A stretch of 64,000 bases of DNA from Cyclaneusma minus (GCA_037179335.1 JAKZHN010000020.1:248001-312000), one strand, 5' to 3'; numbered from the stretch's first letter, positions 1 through 11,549 are shown. Translations and numbers: made by a program. Notes: a model not told the origin generated them from the sequence alone.

Positions 1-494
1 ACTTCTTTTAGCGTCTTGCTATCATTTATGGGCTCAGTCTTGTGAACTTGTTCACGCACGGCAGCAAAACGAGTGTGCAACAACCTCAGCTTTGCCCCGT
101 CTGCTCGCAGACGGTGAACCCCCGCTCCCACCCAGATGTGATATCACCTGAGCTTTGGCTGCGCTAGCCAGTTTCGTGCGCAGTTTAACGTCGAAGCTTC
201 GGCTGCGCCTGTCCATCCAACAGCTTTTGCATCTACTGCTGTTTCTGTGCCCATTGCTCCCACCGTCGCAGCGATTACCTCCGCCGAAATACCCAAGAAC
301 AAGCAGAATCAAGTCCCCATCGCGCCCAGCGCCGTCCAGCAAGCTACCTACTGCCACCGTCGCCACCGTCGCCGCCGTAGCCACCTCCATCTCCTCATCT
401 AGCATGGAGAGAAACCGCCCCGAGAGCAACGATAATGGCAGCAACAACAATCATGAGAAGGACCAGACCAATGTGCCAGCCGGAAAACAAGCGG

Positions 495-1110
495 TCAGGA
501 GGCTGGTCATGTAGCTAGCCACGGGGCTGAAGCGAAGGAGGCATGGAAGAACTGTTCGCCTCAGCTTAGTGTATCGCCGCTAGGGACAGGGGCCACCATG
601 CTGGAGCTTAAAAGAGCTTCGCGCTCTCCGATCCTCCCTTTCCTTCTTTTCCTCCGAGCAGACCGGCTTGAGTGAAAAGCAAATCGTGACATGGTTCGCC
701 AAAGCACGTCGTGATAAGAGATGGAACTCTCTTCCTGAACTGGCTTCCAACCGACCTCGAAATGTCCGAGATTGATTCCTTGGCTTGTCAGGTCCCTAAC
801 ACGACTTCAACCCCGGAGTTCTCTGGAGATGATGAGGCTTGTTACAGGATCAAACTCTTTCTCCGAACTGGCTTCCGACCGATCCCGGAGAAGTGGGAAG
901 CTGGAGAAATGGGCGGTCGTTCCTCTGTATGAACAAACCACCATCATGGGGACCTACTTCGTGGAGCATAGCTCCCAGCCTTCGCAAGCATCTTGTTCCT
1001 CGCCAGACCTGGTCGCAATCCACGGACACCCCATCGTCAACCCGCCCCGGCGCTTCAAAAACCTCAACTCACGGCTGCCCAAGAGGCGACAAATTATTTC
1101 TGTCAGCCCC
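495..1110 (+). pseudogene. decayed homeodomain-like gene fragment (copy 1)
   Basis: Reading from about 647 in the frame of base 662 gives a peptide containing TGLSEKQIVTWFAKARRDKR. This is the third (DNA-recognition) helix of a TALE/KN-type homeodomain, with the invariant W-F-x-x-A-R-R core. No helix 1 or 2 is visible, and the frame meets several stops from about 770 onward, so it is not an intact gene. The DNA at 495-660 matches 1494-1660, and 1005-1085 matches 1783-1860, roughly one kilobase away, with many C/T and G/A differences. What I see is a diverged duplication with a motif remnant. Origin from a homeobox transcription factor is inference. It could still be one exon of a gene whose other exons I do not recognise. 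Confidence 0.45.
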
Positions 1111-1493
1111 TGCACACTTCTCGAATCACCTTGAGATTGTCAAGCCTATGTGGCTCGCCAGTGCCGATTGGGTAAGACCATTCAAGCTGTTAGTAGTTGC
1201 GGCTTCGTTCAGTTCGCCCATTGTCAAAGCGAAGCATGGGGACCAGGTAGCGCTGACCAAAGTCGCAATCCATCCCCAGTGCACAAACTTGAAGTTTCCA
1301 TTGGCGGATTGATGCGGTCTCCCGCAATGGGTACCTCCACCAGTTCCCCGAAGCCTTTCGAGTTCGGTATTATGTCTCCTGACAATACTGGCACCGTCGG
1401 CTCGACTGTCGACACGAAGCCAAAACCCCCAAATACTGAAAATTAATCCACACCCGCTGCGAGCTCTATAACATTAACAGCCCTGATCCGTTC

Positions 1494-2043
1494 ATGAGGC
1501 TGGTTATGAGGCTGATCATGAGGCTGAAGCGAATGAGGCATGAAAGAACTAGTCGCCTAAAGCTTAGAGTCTCGCCGCTAAGGACAGGAGGCACCATGCT
1601 GGGGCTTAAAAGAGCTTTGCACGATCCTCCCTTTCCTTTTTTCTCTCCTCGGTCACCCAGGAGTCTCTTGACCGTGAAGACGAGCAGATTGCCAAAGAGT
1701 GTTACGACACTATCGTGAGCCTAGAGGCAAGTAGGGACCAGATCTCTGCCTTCGCAGGCATCTTGACCCGTGGGTACGCGACCTAACCTGGCTACAATCC
1801 ATGGACACCCCATCGTCAACCTGTCCTGACACTTCAAAACGTCAACCCACAGCTGCTCAGCAACTGACAGAGAACTGCTCCTTGGTCTGTCCCAATGAAA
1901 TCGAAGGTGAGCAGCTGATCAGACTTGTACGTGCTTGTGTGGGTTTGTCGATCTCATCGGCTTATTGTCCACTATTTGGATGGGAAGTTGCGTACCACGA
2001 AGGTATGACAAAGCCCAGATTTGGAGTCATGAGTGGTGGGTAA
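1494..2043 (+). pseudogene. diverged second copy of the homeodomain-linked fragment
   Basis: 1494-1660 repeats the DNA of 495-660 and 1783-1860 repeats 1005-1085, in the same order and spacing class, but the homeodomain helix is not preserved here. The reading frame at 1801-2043 includes ENCSLVCPNEIEGEQLI, which matches ENCSLVGPGEIECERLI encoded at about 2949-3000. Conservation at the amino-acid level with silent change suggests that these pieces were once coding. No intact product can be built. Confidence 0.4.
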
Positions 2044-2231
2044 AGGGGTGTTGAGCAGTGAGCTAGCTCCTTATGTCAGCTATTAGTCAGCTAGAGTCCT
2101 CCTATTCTCTCTTCTTTCTGCCCTTCTACGCTTAGACAAGGGGTTCCAGCTGGTGCAGTCGGAAAGAATGCGGTACTCCCTGTGACTGGAGTCCGTAATC
2201 TTGTCGCACTGGGGGCAGATAAAGACTGCCA

Positions 2232-2747
2232 TTGAAAGGGTTTATATGGGCTCCTCAAGATTTCTTGTCGGTAATATGGAGGCTGCTACCGGATACTGGT
2301 GGGGCAGCCAAGAAGTTGTCCAAGGAGACAGCGGAGAAGGTCGACAAGCAAAAGATTGTCAAGGATACCTCCATGAAAGCCTCTCAGAGTCCAAAGCCGG
2401 ACAAGACTCCCACCACTCTCCCTACCGCTGGCGCAAATACTCCCTATTGGGAGGCCATGGACTTGCCAAATGAGGCGGAGCAAATAGAGCGTCTCCGGGA
2501 TATAGAACCATTGACCACCGTCATCAGCAAGAAGAAGAACAGAAAGTCTGCTGGTAGTCATGCAACTTCTCCGATAAAGAAGGATGACAAGGTCCCCGGA
2601 GCCAACAAGCGAGCTGTACGGAAAGCCGAACATCCTGCTGTGCCCGAGCATAACATGGACCTAAGATTTGCAGATGTTTTGGGCTGCATTTCCAATGTAA
2701 GCCTGCTTGCATATGAGACGGTGGAGCTTCGTAACAATGCAACATAA
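2232..2747 (+). CDS. hypothetical Lys-rich protein (171-codon ORF)
   Basis: An open frame of 171 codons, rich in Lys, Pro, Thr and Ser, with stretches such as KLSKETAEKVDKQKIVKD and KKDDKVPGANKRAVRK. No family is recognised. It lies between fragments of the duplicated homeodomain-linked sequence and may be another piece of that broken gene. The first in-frame start gives a tryptophan-containing leader without a signal peptide. It may be spliced or non-functional. Confidence 0.25.
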   Translation: MKGFIWAPQDFLSVIWRLLPDTGGAAKKLSKETAEKVDKQKIVKDTSMKASQSPKPDKTPTTLPTAGANTPYWEAMDLPNEAEQIERLRDIEPLTTVISKKKNRKSAGSHATSPIKKDDKVPGANKRAVRKAEHPAVPEHNMDLRFADVLGCISNVSLLAYETVELRNNAT

Positions 2748-2760
2748 GTTATAACTGATA

Positions 2761-3093
2761 GTGATATTATGTTCCAACACGAAGCAAAGAACCGGGAAGA
2801 GGGATGGAAATTGGCATGGCAGCAGTATGCTGTCATACAATCAGGATCCTCATACACCTGGGAAGGTTGACGGTGCCTCGAAAGGCTTTGCAATGTCGAA
2901 CGACGAGATCCCTTTCAGCATCTTGCTATTACCCGTGGGTTTAGTCTTGATTGAAAACTGCTCCCTGGTTGGTCCTGGTGAAATTGAATGCGAACGGCTG
3001 ATCGCAGTTGTACGGGCCTGTTTGGGTTTCTTTTCTACCGCTAAGGATAGCCACACTTTGGGTGACTATAACGGTGCGAGCACAAGGGCCTGA
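2761..3093 (+). pseudogene. third copy of the duplicated coding fragment
   Basis: This frame of 110 codons contains ENCSLVGPGEIECERLI, which aligns with the segment at about 1868-1930. The preceding DNA at 2905-2955 (an AGCATCTTGCTATTACCCG-like string) resembles the very start of the window (10-50) and 1750-1775. It is a member of the diverged duplicated set in 1-3.1 kb. A functional product is unlikely. Confidence 0.35.
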
Positions 3094-3668
3094 ATGAAGT
3101 CAGTAGTTAGTTCTCAAAGAAGTTACAAGTGATTGGGAGACTTCCTGTAACCGACCTTATGCAGCTCATAGTTTGCCGCATGCTCGTCCATATCTTCTGT
3201 CGTTATCCAAATCAAAACTTGGGATTGTGGTCAACGCCGTTGAGGTGAGCTGGAGCAAGCAGATTCTGTGTTTGGACAGATTTTATTATATCCAGGAAAT
3301 CTGTGAAGTTGCCCCCAGAGAGACGTTTCCATGTGTGTGAGCCTGCGAAGGAGCGCCCTCAGCCAGCTGTCTTTGAACGGAGCGTTGGGATAAATGCAGC
3401 TGCTCGGCATGCATCCTTCGTGTACGATATCGGCACCGACGGCAAACAATTGCCGATTTGGGGTTTCCAAGGCGGTTAGAGACCTTTACTTCGTCAGGAT
3501 TGGTCTGGATATCTTTGGTGGTCCGTCGTTCCTCTATATATCGTGAGGGTTCTTAGCCTCGACTTGCCGTTTCACACTTTGACAAAGGATACAAGCATAC
3601 ACAGGCCTTCTGTCTTCCCTGTACTTAATATCGAGTGATTCTGCTTCACACTGCCAGTCCTATGCCGC
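3094..3668. other. non-coding stretch
   Basis: No gene, RNA or clear repeat is visible between the decayed fragment and the minus-strand orphan ORF. Confidence 0.5.
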
Positions 3669-4256
3669 TTATGTCATGCCAGCAGGAGGAGCGGATCCAA
3701 TCTGTGCGGCCTGGGTATTGATGTTGCGATGGCGGAGGGCTGGAGATCGAGATCTGAATCTGTCAGCAAGTCTTGATTCTGGTCTTGGGACTTCGACAGC
3801 AGCACACCCCGTCGTATGAGTCTGGAATTCGGACTGCTTCAAAAAAGCAGAGACATGTCCGATGGTGGGCTGCTGACATGTGATAGTGACAAGGCCCTCG
3901 AAAGGACCGCTTCCACAGCCGCCAAACTTCGGGGCAGACCAGCAACCGGCAACACTTGATTGCTTGGGTGTAAAGCTCTTCTTCGAGCCTCCGAGACCGG
4001 CCGACCCCACAGAGTGCCTTTCAATCACTCCAGTCACCATTTTCACCCCACTCCTGGTCATCATCCTTGTCGTCCGCTGAATGGCCAGACAAGGTGATAT
4101 GGAGGATCCGACACCAGTAGAAGCGATGGGTGACGACAGGCTGGCCGGAGAACCACTGCTAGACATCAAAATGTGCTGCTCCATCAGCTGGCCATGGTGG
4201 TCCCAGGCCGACGCTATTCTACCGAGGGCGTTGAAAGGCGAGCCGTTGTCTTGCAT
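3669..4256 (-). CDS. hypothetical Ser-rich protein (195 aa)
   Basis: Minus-strand frame from the ATG at 4256 to a stop at 3669. The frame is open further upstream to 4541 but only from a TTG, so the first ATG was chosen. The product is Ser/Pro/Gly-rich and apparently disordered, with an SPASLSSPIASTGVGSS tract and several Cys (CGSGPFEG, TGCAAVEV) toward the C-terminus. No family is recognised. It could be an exon of a larger spliced gene or a chance frame. Confidence 0.3.
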   Translation of the reverse strand: MQDNGSPFNALGRIASAWDHHGQLMEQHILMSSSGSPASLSSPIASTGVGSSISPCLAIQRTTRMMTRSGVKMVTGVIERHSVGSAGLGGSKKSFTPKQSSVAGCWSAPKFGGCGSGPFEGLVTITCQQPTIGHVSAFLKQSEFQTHTTGCAAVEVPRPESRLADRFRSRSPALRHRNINTQAAQIGSAPPAGMT

Positions 4257-4609
4257 GCTGAGATCTGGTACATGTGGCGATCGACTTGAACTGGGCTCTT
4301 GATGTTGAAAGATTGCTGGCCGAGCAGAAGAGGAGTCGTGTGTTTGTCGAAGAGAGAATAGGGGTGTTGTGTTTGTTAAAGGGGAAAGAGGCTTGTATTG
4401 TTTTTGCTGTGGATCTGGTGCTAAATAGAATAATAGCCTAAAAACACTTAAGAGATAAAGGTTTTGGGACGAACAATAATTCGTGTCTTGAAATCTGACG
4501 AAAGAGTCAGAAATTTTAACTCTGGCATTGTAACTGGGCAATGAAATGGAGCTCAGAGGGCGTTGCTTTCACCTGACTCACCTGAAATCAAAAAGGGTCG
4601 GCCTGTGAG

Positions 4610-4957
4610 CTAGCTGGCGGTCTGGCGAACACCACGGATAGCACTGGTGTTGGCAGTGACCTTTCCGCCCTGATGGACGAGCTGTCGGTTCAGGTTGTCC
4701 ACCTGGAACTGTAGGCGCTGGGTCTCAAAGGCAGTGTCGCGCTCCAGGTCCTTGACGGCTGCCTCCTGCTGTTTGAGCTTCTTCTCGTGGTCATTCTTGT
4801 TCAGTTCGTCTTCTGTTTCCAAGAAAGAAACCCTGAGGTCAAACTTGAGGATCTTGGTCATCGCGAGCTGGGACAAGTTGTCGGGGTCGGTGCTAGGAAT
4901 GCCACGGGTGACGCTGCCACTACTAGCAATCACGTCCTCCAGGAATTCGGTTTCCAT
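4610..4957 (-). CDS. hypothetical short coiled-coil protein (115 aa)
   Basis: An ATG-initiated frame with a helical, heptad-like central part (EDELNKNDHEKKLKQQEAAV followed by VKDLERDTAFETQRLQFQVD) and no low-complexity bias, which favours real coding. No family is recognised. The next several hundred bases upstream on the same strand contain no obvious exon, so this may be a complete small gene or the last exon of one. Confidence 0.35.
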   Translation of the reverse strand: METEFLEDVIASSGSVTRGIPSTDPDNLSQLAMTKILKFDLRVSFLETEDELNKNDHEKKLKQQEAAVKDLERDTAFETQRLQFQVDNLNRQLVHQGGKVTANTSAIRGVRQTAS

Positions 4958-6998
4958 TTAACTGTTCCTTTTCCTCACCATTGTCATTCATATCAACCCC
5001 TTCTTCCTTGTTTGCCTCCTCCTCTAGCATGGAGGGTGCCAAATCAGCTGGTGAACCTGTGAAAACGGGGGTCGCCTATGCAAATGACAAGGTTGCCGTT
5101 GGGATGCCGGTAGGCCGGCTGAACCATGTGCCAGTCTTTTGCATCGTGGTCTGTATACAGTCATTAGTCAAGTGATCGAGAGGAAAAGGGAGTTTTAGAG
5201 AGTTACCGTATGGTGGGAACAGTTCTTAGCCATGAAGAGGACCTGGGTTGTGTGCCACTGGCGCTCGGCAAAGGTGATGTGGTAACGGTCAGAGATCTGG
5301 GTAGAGCAAATGGCACACAACGACGCAGCACTAAGTGCTTGAGCCACCGCGGACTGTTGATGTCGGCCAGGAAGAAGCTGGCCGCAAGACACTTCATGGA
5401 GTATTGCCTTGAGTCGCAGGAGCGAAATTGGTGGCTTGACCATCTAAATGGCCGCTGACTGGGACAGTGCTAGGTTGCCTGTGATTCGGAACCACCGTCG
5501 AATGTTGCGGCTCTGCTGGGCGGCATAAGGGGTTCTCCAGTTTGCGCATAACTTCCAGTCTGAATGTAAGCCCTGCCCGCCGGCGGCAGAGTGCAGTAGT
5601 GCAAGAGGGAAATGCCATGTCGATTGATGTGGTCTGCTATGTCTGTCAGTGTCTGTCACGTAAGATACTAGGGAGGCTGCAAGATCTGACATTCTCGGAG
5701 ACATCAGTCCCTTTCGCAGTCGCCATTGTGCAGACCATTCATTGCTCTTTAAATTGAGAGGCGTGGGTGGCTGATTTATGCGGGCAAGCCGCAAGCCCAA
5801 GCTTGGGGCAAGAAAGTGTGGTCTTAGAACAAGGACATAATCTTCGATTGGGGGAGGTGATCCTCAGACAAGGAAGGCTCACACGGCTTTGTTTGCCTTT
5901 GGGTTTACTTTGACCAAGTTTGCGTGTGCGTCACGTGCGCCACGTGCACGCTCCTCCTGCGTGCCCGCAGAAGAAGAAAAAATCGCAAAAAGATACGAAA
6001 ATCCAAAAAGGCCCGCAAAAGACCGCCAGAACAAGACCAAAAAATGCATTTAAACTCTAGAAAATAGCCACGAGCAGCAAAAGAACCTTTCCCCCTGAGT
6101 AGTCAGTTCAAGGGGGCTTGGAGAAGTCCTGACTAGGGATCTTGCTTTATGGCGTACAGGTTTAACCCGCGGTGCCAGGACCGTCCAGGAATCGAACTCG
6201 AACTCGGGTAGAGTGCCTCTACTTGCAGTTGCAAATTGCAAGTCAGCGTCGTACCGTTGTGCCAAGTCCTGGTCGAGGTTCAATCTCCAAATTGGGCTTT
6301 ATATACCACCCTGGCCCACGCTTTTTTTTTCTTCACTTCCAGGCATCCACTTCCCGCAGCGCGTGCGCAACTCACGTGCCCCAGCCTTCCGCGCAGCCGG
6401 CCATCGGTCGAGCACCGGTTTAGGCTTTTTCCTTCTGGGGGGTTCTTTTTTTCATCTTTCTTTCGGCCGCGACATCCTTTCTATTTCTCTCCTTTCTCGA
6501 TGTCTAGGAATCAGCGAGCCTTGGAATACCTCGGGAATCGGTCCACTGTCTCACTATTGAGAATCTCTTTCTGGTCTTACCCAAAGCCTTGTCATGCGAA
6601 GGTCAAAAATCAGCTGGCTCCTTAGCAGGACAGCTCGCTGTCGATGCTGAGTTGGGCTATCGACATGCAAGGGAAGTTTGGAACCCCCGCCTCGAAGCTG
6701 TGAACGGCGGGGCAGCAAGCAAGCAAGAACTCTTGCTTTGACCTTCAAGTAAGAGTCAGTCAGATTTGGTAGGCCAATCAAGACCAGGGCCATATAGTAA
6801 CGCGGACCCAAGGACTATGCCGTAGACGATAGTTTCGAAGCAAAGGACAGGAAGGCTTATTTATGGGGGTTTCACTTGGTACAAGGGCTTTTCGCATACC
6901 TGAATGATCACGCATTCGTGAAATCTTCCCACGCAAAACCACGATATAAGAGCATAGAAACGAGAGTCGTGGGATACCTAGTATTGCCATTCTCAGCA
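4958..6998. other. two-kilobase gene-poor interval
   Basis: Only short overlapping frames on both strands, none convincing. It holds two CACGTG motifs (5932-5937 and 5941-5946) and a tRNA-like remnant at 6174-6272 on the minus strand (see findings). Confidence 0.5.
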
Positions 6999-8626
6999 CT
7001 ACGCCCTCCAATTGCTCACAATACTAACTACATCCTCGTCCGCCACATAATGGCCCAAGCCCACCCTCTGCGGCACATGCCTCGCGCTCGCCCCCCACAC
7101 CAGCGCATACTTGAACGTATCCTTCAACGTCCTATGCACGGAATCACACACATCCTCAATCGTGCTATTCTGCCTCACAATCAGCGCCTCCGAAAAATCT
7201 GGCTCATCACCCTTCCTCTTCGTGTAAATCCTAATCAGCTTCAACTCCTTCCAACAGCGTTCCACCACATCCTGAATGCCCAAGTCTAGTTCGCAAGACA
7301 TGACGACGGTGTGGTCTTCGCGAGCTAGCTTGTCGAGGAAGTCGAGCGATACGGAATCGATTTTGTTGTAGACGTAGAGGCATTTGATGTATTTGCGGTG
7401 CTCTTTCATGATTACGTCGATGAAGTCGTCGACCGTGACGTTTTCGTCGCGGACGAGTACTTCGCAGTTAAGGAGCTTGTAGTCTTTGAGGATATTGTGG
7501 ACCATGCGCTCGTCGATGTTTTTGGGCGGGTTTTGGAAGGTGATTTTCATGCCGCCGGCTTTTTTGGGCTTGAGGTAGATGTTGCTGGAGGGGATTGTTA
7601 GTATTATTGGGGAGATGGGTAATGGATAGATGGGTAATGAGAGATGGGGCATGCTTGGACGACTATTTCGTAGTGAAAGACCGCTGCAGACGTCGATGAT
7701 CGGAGAGCAGATATGTCCACACCAAAAATCATTAATCACCGTGGCGGTCTACTCCTCTCCAAAACCATGACCAAGTTTCCATCACGTGACAGAGGGATCG
7801 GGGCTAGGAAACGGGGGCAAATGAGTACATAAACAGGTCTTTTGCAAAAAACACACCGCCACAGACACCAGCGACCCGGAATATAGATCGTTGACCCCGT
7901 GGCGGTCCATGACTGACAAAGCCCGTAAGAAAAATCCGACTTACGGTGGCTCGCGGTTGAGGCGGATGCCAACTGCCTCGAGTTCAGCTTCCAGCAAAGC
8001 TCTCTGCTCGGCCTTCTTAGTAGCATCCAGAACCATGAGAATCAGATCACTAGTCTTTGCAGCCGAAATGACCTGTCGTCCTCTTCCCTTTCCCTCAGAA
8101 GCTCCTTCGATGATACCGGGCAAATCCAGAATCTGAATCTCAGCTCCTCCATACTCAAGAACACCGGGGATGGCAGTCAAGGTGGTGAAAGAGTAGGCTG
8201 CGACCTCGGACTTGGTCTTCGTGATCTTGGAGAGGAATGTCGATTTTCCGACGGATGGGAAACCAACTAGGGCGATTCGAGCATCTCCGCTTTTGCTGAC
8301 GTCGAAGCCGGATCCACCTCCTCCTCCGGCACCTGGACCGGGCTCGAGGAGTTGGGCTCGGAGACGGGCTAGTTTTCTGGACGGTTGTTAGACATGTGTG
8401 TGAAGATGGGAAGGGAACTTACCCTTTCAAAAGACCGAGATGGTATTCTGGAAGACATCAATACGTGGTTCAAGCAATTTGGCTAGAGACTTCAAGTCAC
8501 GTACCTGTAGCCTTGTTCTCTATTAATTCATTAGCCAAATCCTCATGCGACGTAACAGCTTCACGCACTTTGGGTCCTCCTCATCTCATCCTCAATCTCC
8601 TTGATTTTCTCTGTGATGTTGACCAT
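6999..8626 (-). CDS. RBG1: developmentally regulated GTP-binding protein (DRG1/RBG1)
   Basis: A translation-associated Obg-type GTPase of the DRG family, cytosolic and ribosome-bound, known in yeast to work with the DFRP protein Tma46 (family knowledge). Five exons: 8569-8626, 8505-8519, 8423-8447, 7945-8376 and 6999-7584, giving 371 aa, the usual length. G1 is GFPSVGKST at residues 71-79; the Switch II/G3 segment is DLPGIIEGASEGKGRG; G4 is NKID; the C-terminus ends in a TGS domain (FKYALVWG..., QRVGLGHYVADEDVV). The N-terminus MVNITEKIKEIEDEMRRTQ followed by KNKATEYHLG is the family hallmark and crosses three introns, supporting the 15-nt and 25-nt micro-exons. The last intron (7585-7944, 360 bp) is long for this window. 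Start at 8626; CWC2 diverges 443 bp away. Confidence 0.95.
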
Positions 8627-9069
8627 CTTGGCGTATTCAGTCGGTTGAGCACCGGCTTCGCTATCTGGTCAGTGATAAATGGATTCTCCTCTCAATGATT
8701 CGAGTATCCGGATTGTTGCAGGATCAAGGTCGTGGAAAAGGCATCAATCTACTTTATGGTAGTGGTGGGGGCAAAGGCGGAAATCAGCGGCAGTTTGCCG
8801 AATTAAGCCTCGTTCGCAAGGCTGCCTCTCGAAAAACACAGCCTGTCGCAACGACATCATAAATAAGCAATCGGCAATTAAACACGCTCTCTAAATCCAC
8901 GGCGCCATAGGAATCGTCTGAAACTCGACAGAAAGAGAAAAAAACGACGAATTAAGCGACTGCCGACAATTTCTCCCGCCGCATGACTCCTTCCTCCATC
9001 CCTCGACCTCGACAGAACCGCTTCCCTTAACAACCTCCCAACCTCCCACCACCACCACACTTCTCCAAA
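8627..9069. promoter_or_regulatory. shared divergent promoter region RBG1/CWC2
   Basis: 443 bp between two divergent start codons. The CWC2 side is a CT/CA-rich leader (8980-9069) typical of fungal transcription-start regions. No specific operator is identified. Confidence 0.4.
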
Positions 9070-10370
9070 ATGGCCGAAGTCGAAACACCAAACCCGACTA
9101 AGGTCGAGCCACAAGCTCCCACCATGAACGACTCCGAATCCCAAGCCCTCACCACCACCGATCCCTCTTCCCAGGCCATCACAGCCCCTCCAGAGCGCAA
9201 GATCAAGAAGATAATCCGGCGCAAGAAGCGCCCAGCACGCCCCCAAGTCGATCCATCCACCATAACCGACGAGCCGCCTCCCCAAACCGGCACCATCTTC
9301 AATATCTGGTACAACAAATGGAGTGGCGGCGACCGCGAAGACAAATACCTATCCCAAACACCCGCCAAGGGCCGTTGCGTAATCGCCACCGACAGCGGCT
9401 TCACACGCGCCGATGCTGTGTCCGGTTCCTACTTTTGCTTGTTCTTTGCAAGAGGGGTTTGTCCGAAGGGCCAGGAGTGTCAGTATTTGCATCGCCTGCC
9501 GGGGATTCATGATTTGTTTAATCCGAATGTGGATTGTTTTGGGAGGGATAAGCATAGTGATTACAGGGATGATATGGGTGGTGTGGGGAGCTTTATGAGA
9601 CAGAATAGGACGGTTTATGTGGGGAGGATTCATGTCAGCGATGATATTGAGGAGGTTGTAGCAAGGCATTTTGCCGAATGGGGCCAGATCGAACGAGGTA
9701 CGTGATAGCCATTTCCATTTCCAACTTTCCCCCTATTTTCTACCTCCACAGTTCGATGCAAGAAGCAGGAGACGCATAAATGCTAACAAAGTGCCAAATA
9801 GTCCGCGTTCTTAATACCCGCGGCGTGGCATTCATAACCTACAGCAACGAAGCCAACGCGCAATTCGCCAAAGAAGCCATGGCCCACCAATCCCTCGACC
9901 ACAACGAAATCCTCAACGTACGCTGGGCCACCGCAGACCCCAATCCCATGGCCCAAGCCCGCGAGGTCCGCCGTATCGAAGAGCAAGCCGCCGAAGCCGT
10001 GCGACGCGCACTGCCAGCCGACTTTGTCGCGCAGATCGAAGGACGCGATCCTGAAGCAAGGAAGAGGAAGAAGATTGAGGGCGGCTTTGGACTGGAGGGC
10101 TATGAGGCGCCCGATGAGGTTTATTTTGCGAGGGGGGCGAATGCGGTTAATCCGACGGGACGGATGGGCTTGGAGGATGAGCAGAGGTTGATGCTGGAGA
10201 GTGGGGAGGCGCAGGCGAAGGCTGCTAGGGAACAGGAGGAGAGTGGCATTTTCTCGAGTAGGACGTTGGAGGCGCTGAAGGGGGCGAAGGCGAATGTGTC
10301 GATGGCGAAGCCGGCAAGCAAGGCACCGGCTGGACCGCTGGTGGCTTATGATAGCGATGATAGTGATTAG
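9070..10370 (+). CDS. CWC2: pre-mRNA-splicing factor Cwc2 (RBM22-like)
   Basis: A spliceosomal RNA-binding protein of the NineTeen complex that contacts U6 snRNA and the intron in the catalytic core (family knowledge); nuclear. Two exons, 9070-9697 and 9802-10370, 398 aa. The intron 9698-9801 has a GTACGT donor and a TGCTAAC branch site at 9781-9787. Domains: basic N-terminus; torus element (IFNIWYNKWSGGDREDKY); CCCH zinc finger C123-X7-C131-X5-C137-X3-H141 within YFCLFFARGVCPKGQECQYLH-like sequence; RRM from about residue 179 (RTVYVGRIHV; RGVAFITY; ILNVRWATADPNP). The tail is acidic, Ser/Asp-rich. The length and all key residues are normal. Confidence 0.96.
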
Positions 10371-11008
10371 GGAGCTTTCCCTTGACCTGTGGGACGACTT
10401 TGAGAAATTCAAGAAAATATGACTTCCGCTCATTCTGTCCCTTCTTTGAGACGACTTCCTGCCGTAGCTCATTGAGTGCTCTTCCAGGGGCCGCTGACTG
10501 TCAAGACTTGTATAAGAACGAGAACCGGAATTCGTCATGGTCACCAGCCGGTATCACAGTACTGCAGGCCTACTCTGCCAAAATCCCTGGAAGAACTTCG
10601 CACGTCACAGTAACACTTCACTTGTGCGAATTCAGGGGTTGCTTGAGAAGACTTTTGTTCAAATTCAGGGGTGTTCATCCAACACAGCCGATCCTATTCC
10701 TACACCACCCCCCGAATTATCTCTTCCCACCCAGGCGTGCCAGCCTGCTATCCAGACCGCGCACAGCAACAACAAGTCGTAAAGCAATGCAGCAGTAATG
10801 CAGTATGATTACCTAGAGCATCATGTACAGAAGTAATTGTACCGCCCCGCAAAGTCCCAGTCCCAAATGCCATGCAATGCCAAGCCCGAACAGACTCAGC
10901 GCGATTCAAACCTGCGCAGACCAATGAACCCGATGTATCCCAGCCGATTCCCCATAACGCCTCATCAATGTCGTAAACATCTATTTGGTTTGTGAGTGCT
11001 GGGATGGC
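10371..11008. other. convergent intergenic region
   Basis: The 3' ends of CWC2 and the Spo12-like gene face each other. A short direct repeat (ATTCAGGGGT at about 10630 and 10665) is the only structure seen. Confidence 0.5.
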
Positions 11009-11549
11009 CTACTGCTGCTCGGAGGCGGCAGGCTTGTCGGCGAACATGGCGCCGTTGTTGCCGGCTTTGTCGGCGAGGTTCTTCTGGAAGAGGGACTTGG
11101 GCTTGGCTCTGCGAAGGGGAAGCATGTCAGTTGATTATTTGGAATATTTGATATGGCGGAGTGTGGAATTTTTGTCTGAGGTAATGTGCTAGGATTGAGG
11201 GAAAGGGGGAAAACGTACTTCATGACGTGCTTGTTCTTGTAGGCGTTCAGCTTGGCGGTGCAAGGGCTCATGATGCCGTCAGAGGGCGAGACGTAGGTCG
11301 ACTTGTCCCTGTGCGCAATCAATGTCAGTGTGTGATTCGTTCTCGTGGTTGTGGATCGTGAACTTGAAGATTGACAAGAAGGGGGATCGGGCGCAGATGG
11401 GAGACGTACTGGTCATCAGCAAGCTTGCTCTGCAGCATCTGGCGATGGTAGTCCATGCTCTTGATCTCCTTGGAAGGCTCGGCGCCTTGCTGCGGGGCAG
11501 AGGCGTTCACATCGCGGTCGGCGAGGATGGAGTCCATGCTGGAAGACAT
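11009..11549 (-). CDS. SPO12: Spo12-family cell-cycle protein
   Basis: A small nuclear protein of the Spo12 family, linked in yeasts to the FEAR network, mitotic exit and meiosis. Three exons: 11410-11549, 11219-11308 and 11009-11108, joining exactly in frame to 109 aa. The diagnostic Spo12 box is VSPSDGIMSPCTAKLNAYK in exon 2, with the conserved Ser-Pro sites that are phosphorylated in the family. The rest is short and probably disordered; the tail is KPKSLFQKNLADK. The ATG at 11549 (MSSSMDS) was chosen because the open frame upstream looks like untranslated leader. The length matches filamentous-fungal members. Confidence 0.85.

Noticed and set aside
52..514. Overlapping frames on both strands at the window start
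   Set aside because: Low-complexity Ser/Pro/Val or Gly composition, mutually overlapping, no family or splice support.
10382..10798. 138-codon frame after CWC2
   Set aside because: No family, no splice support, lies in the convergent 3' region.
10890..10930. GATTCAAACCTGC as a tRNA B-box on the minus strand
   Set aside because: No matching A-box, acceptor stem or anticodon arm around it.
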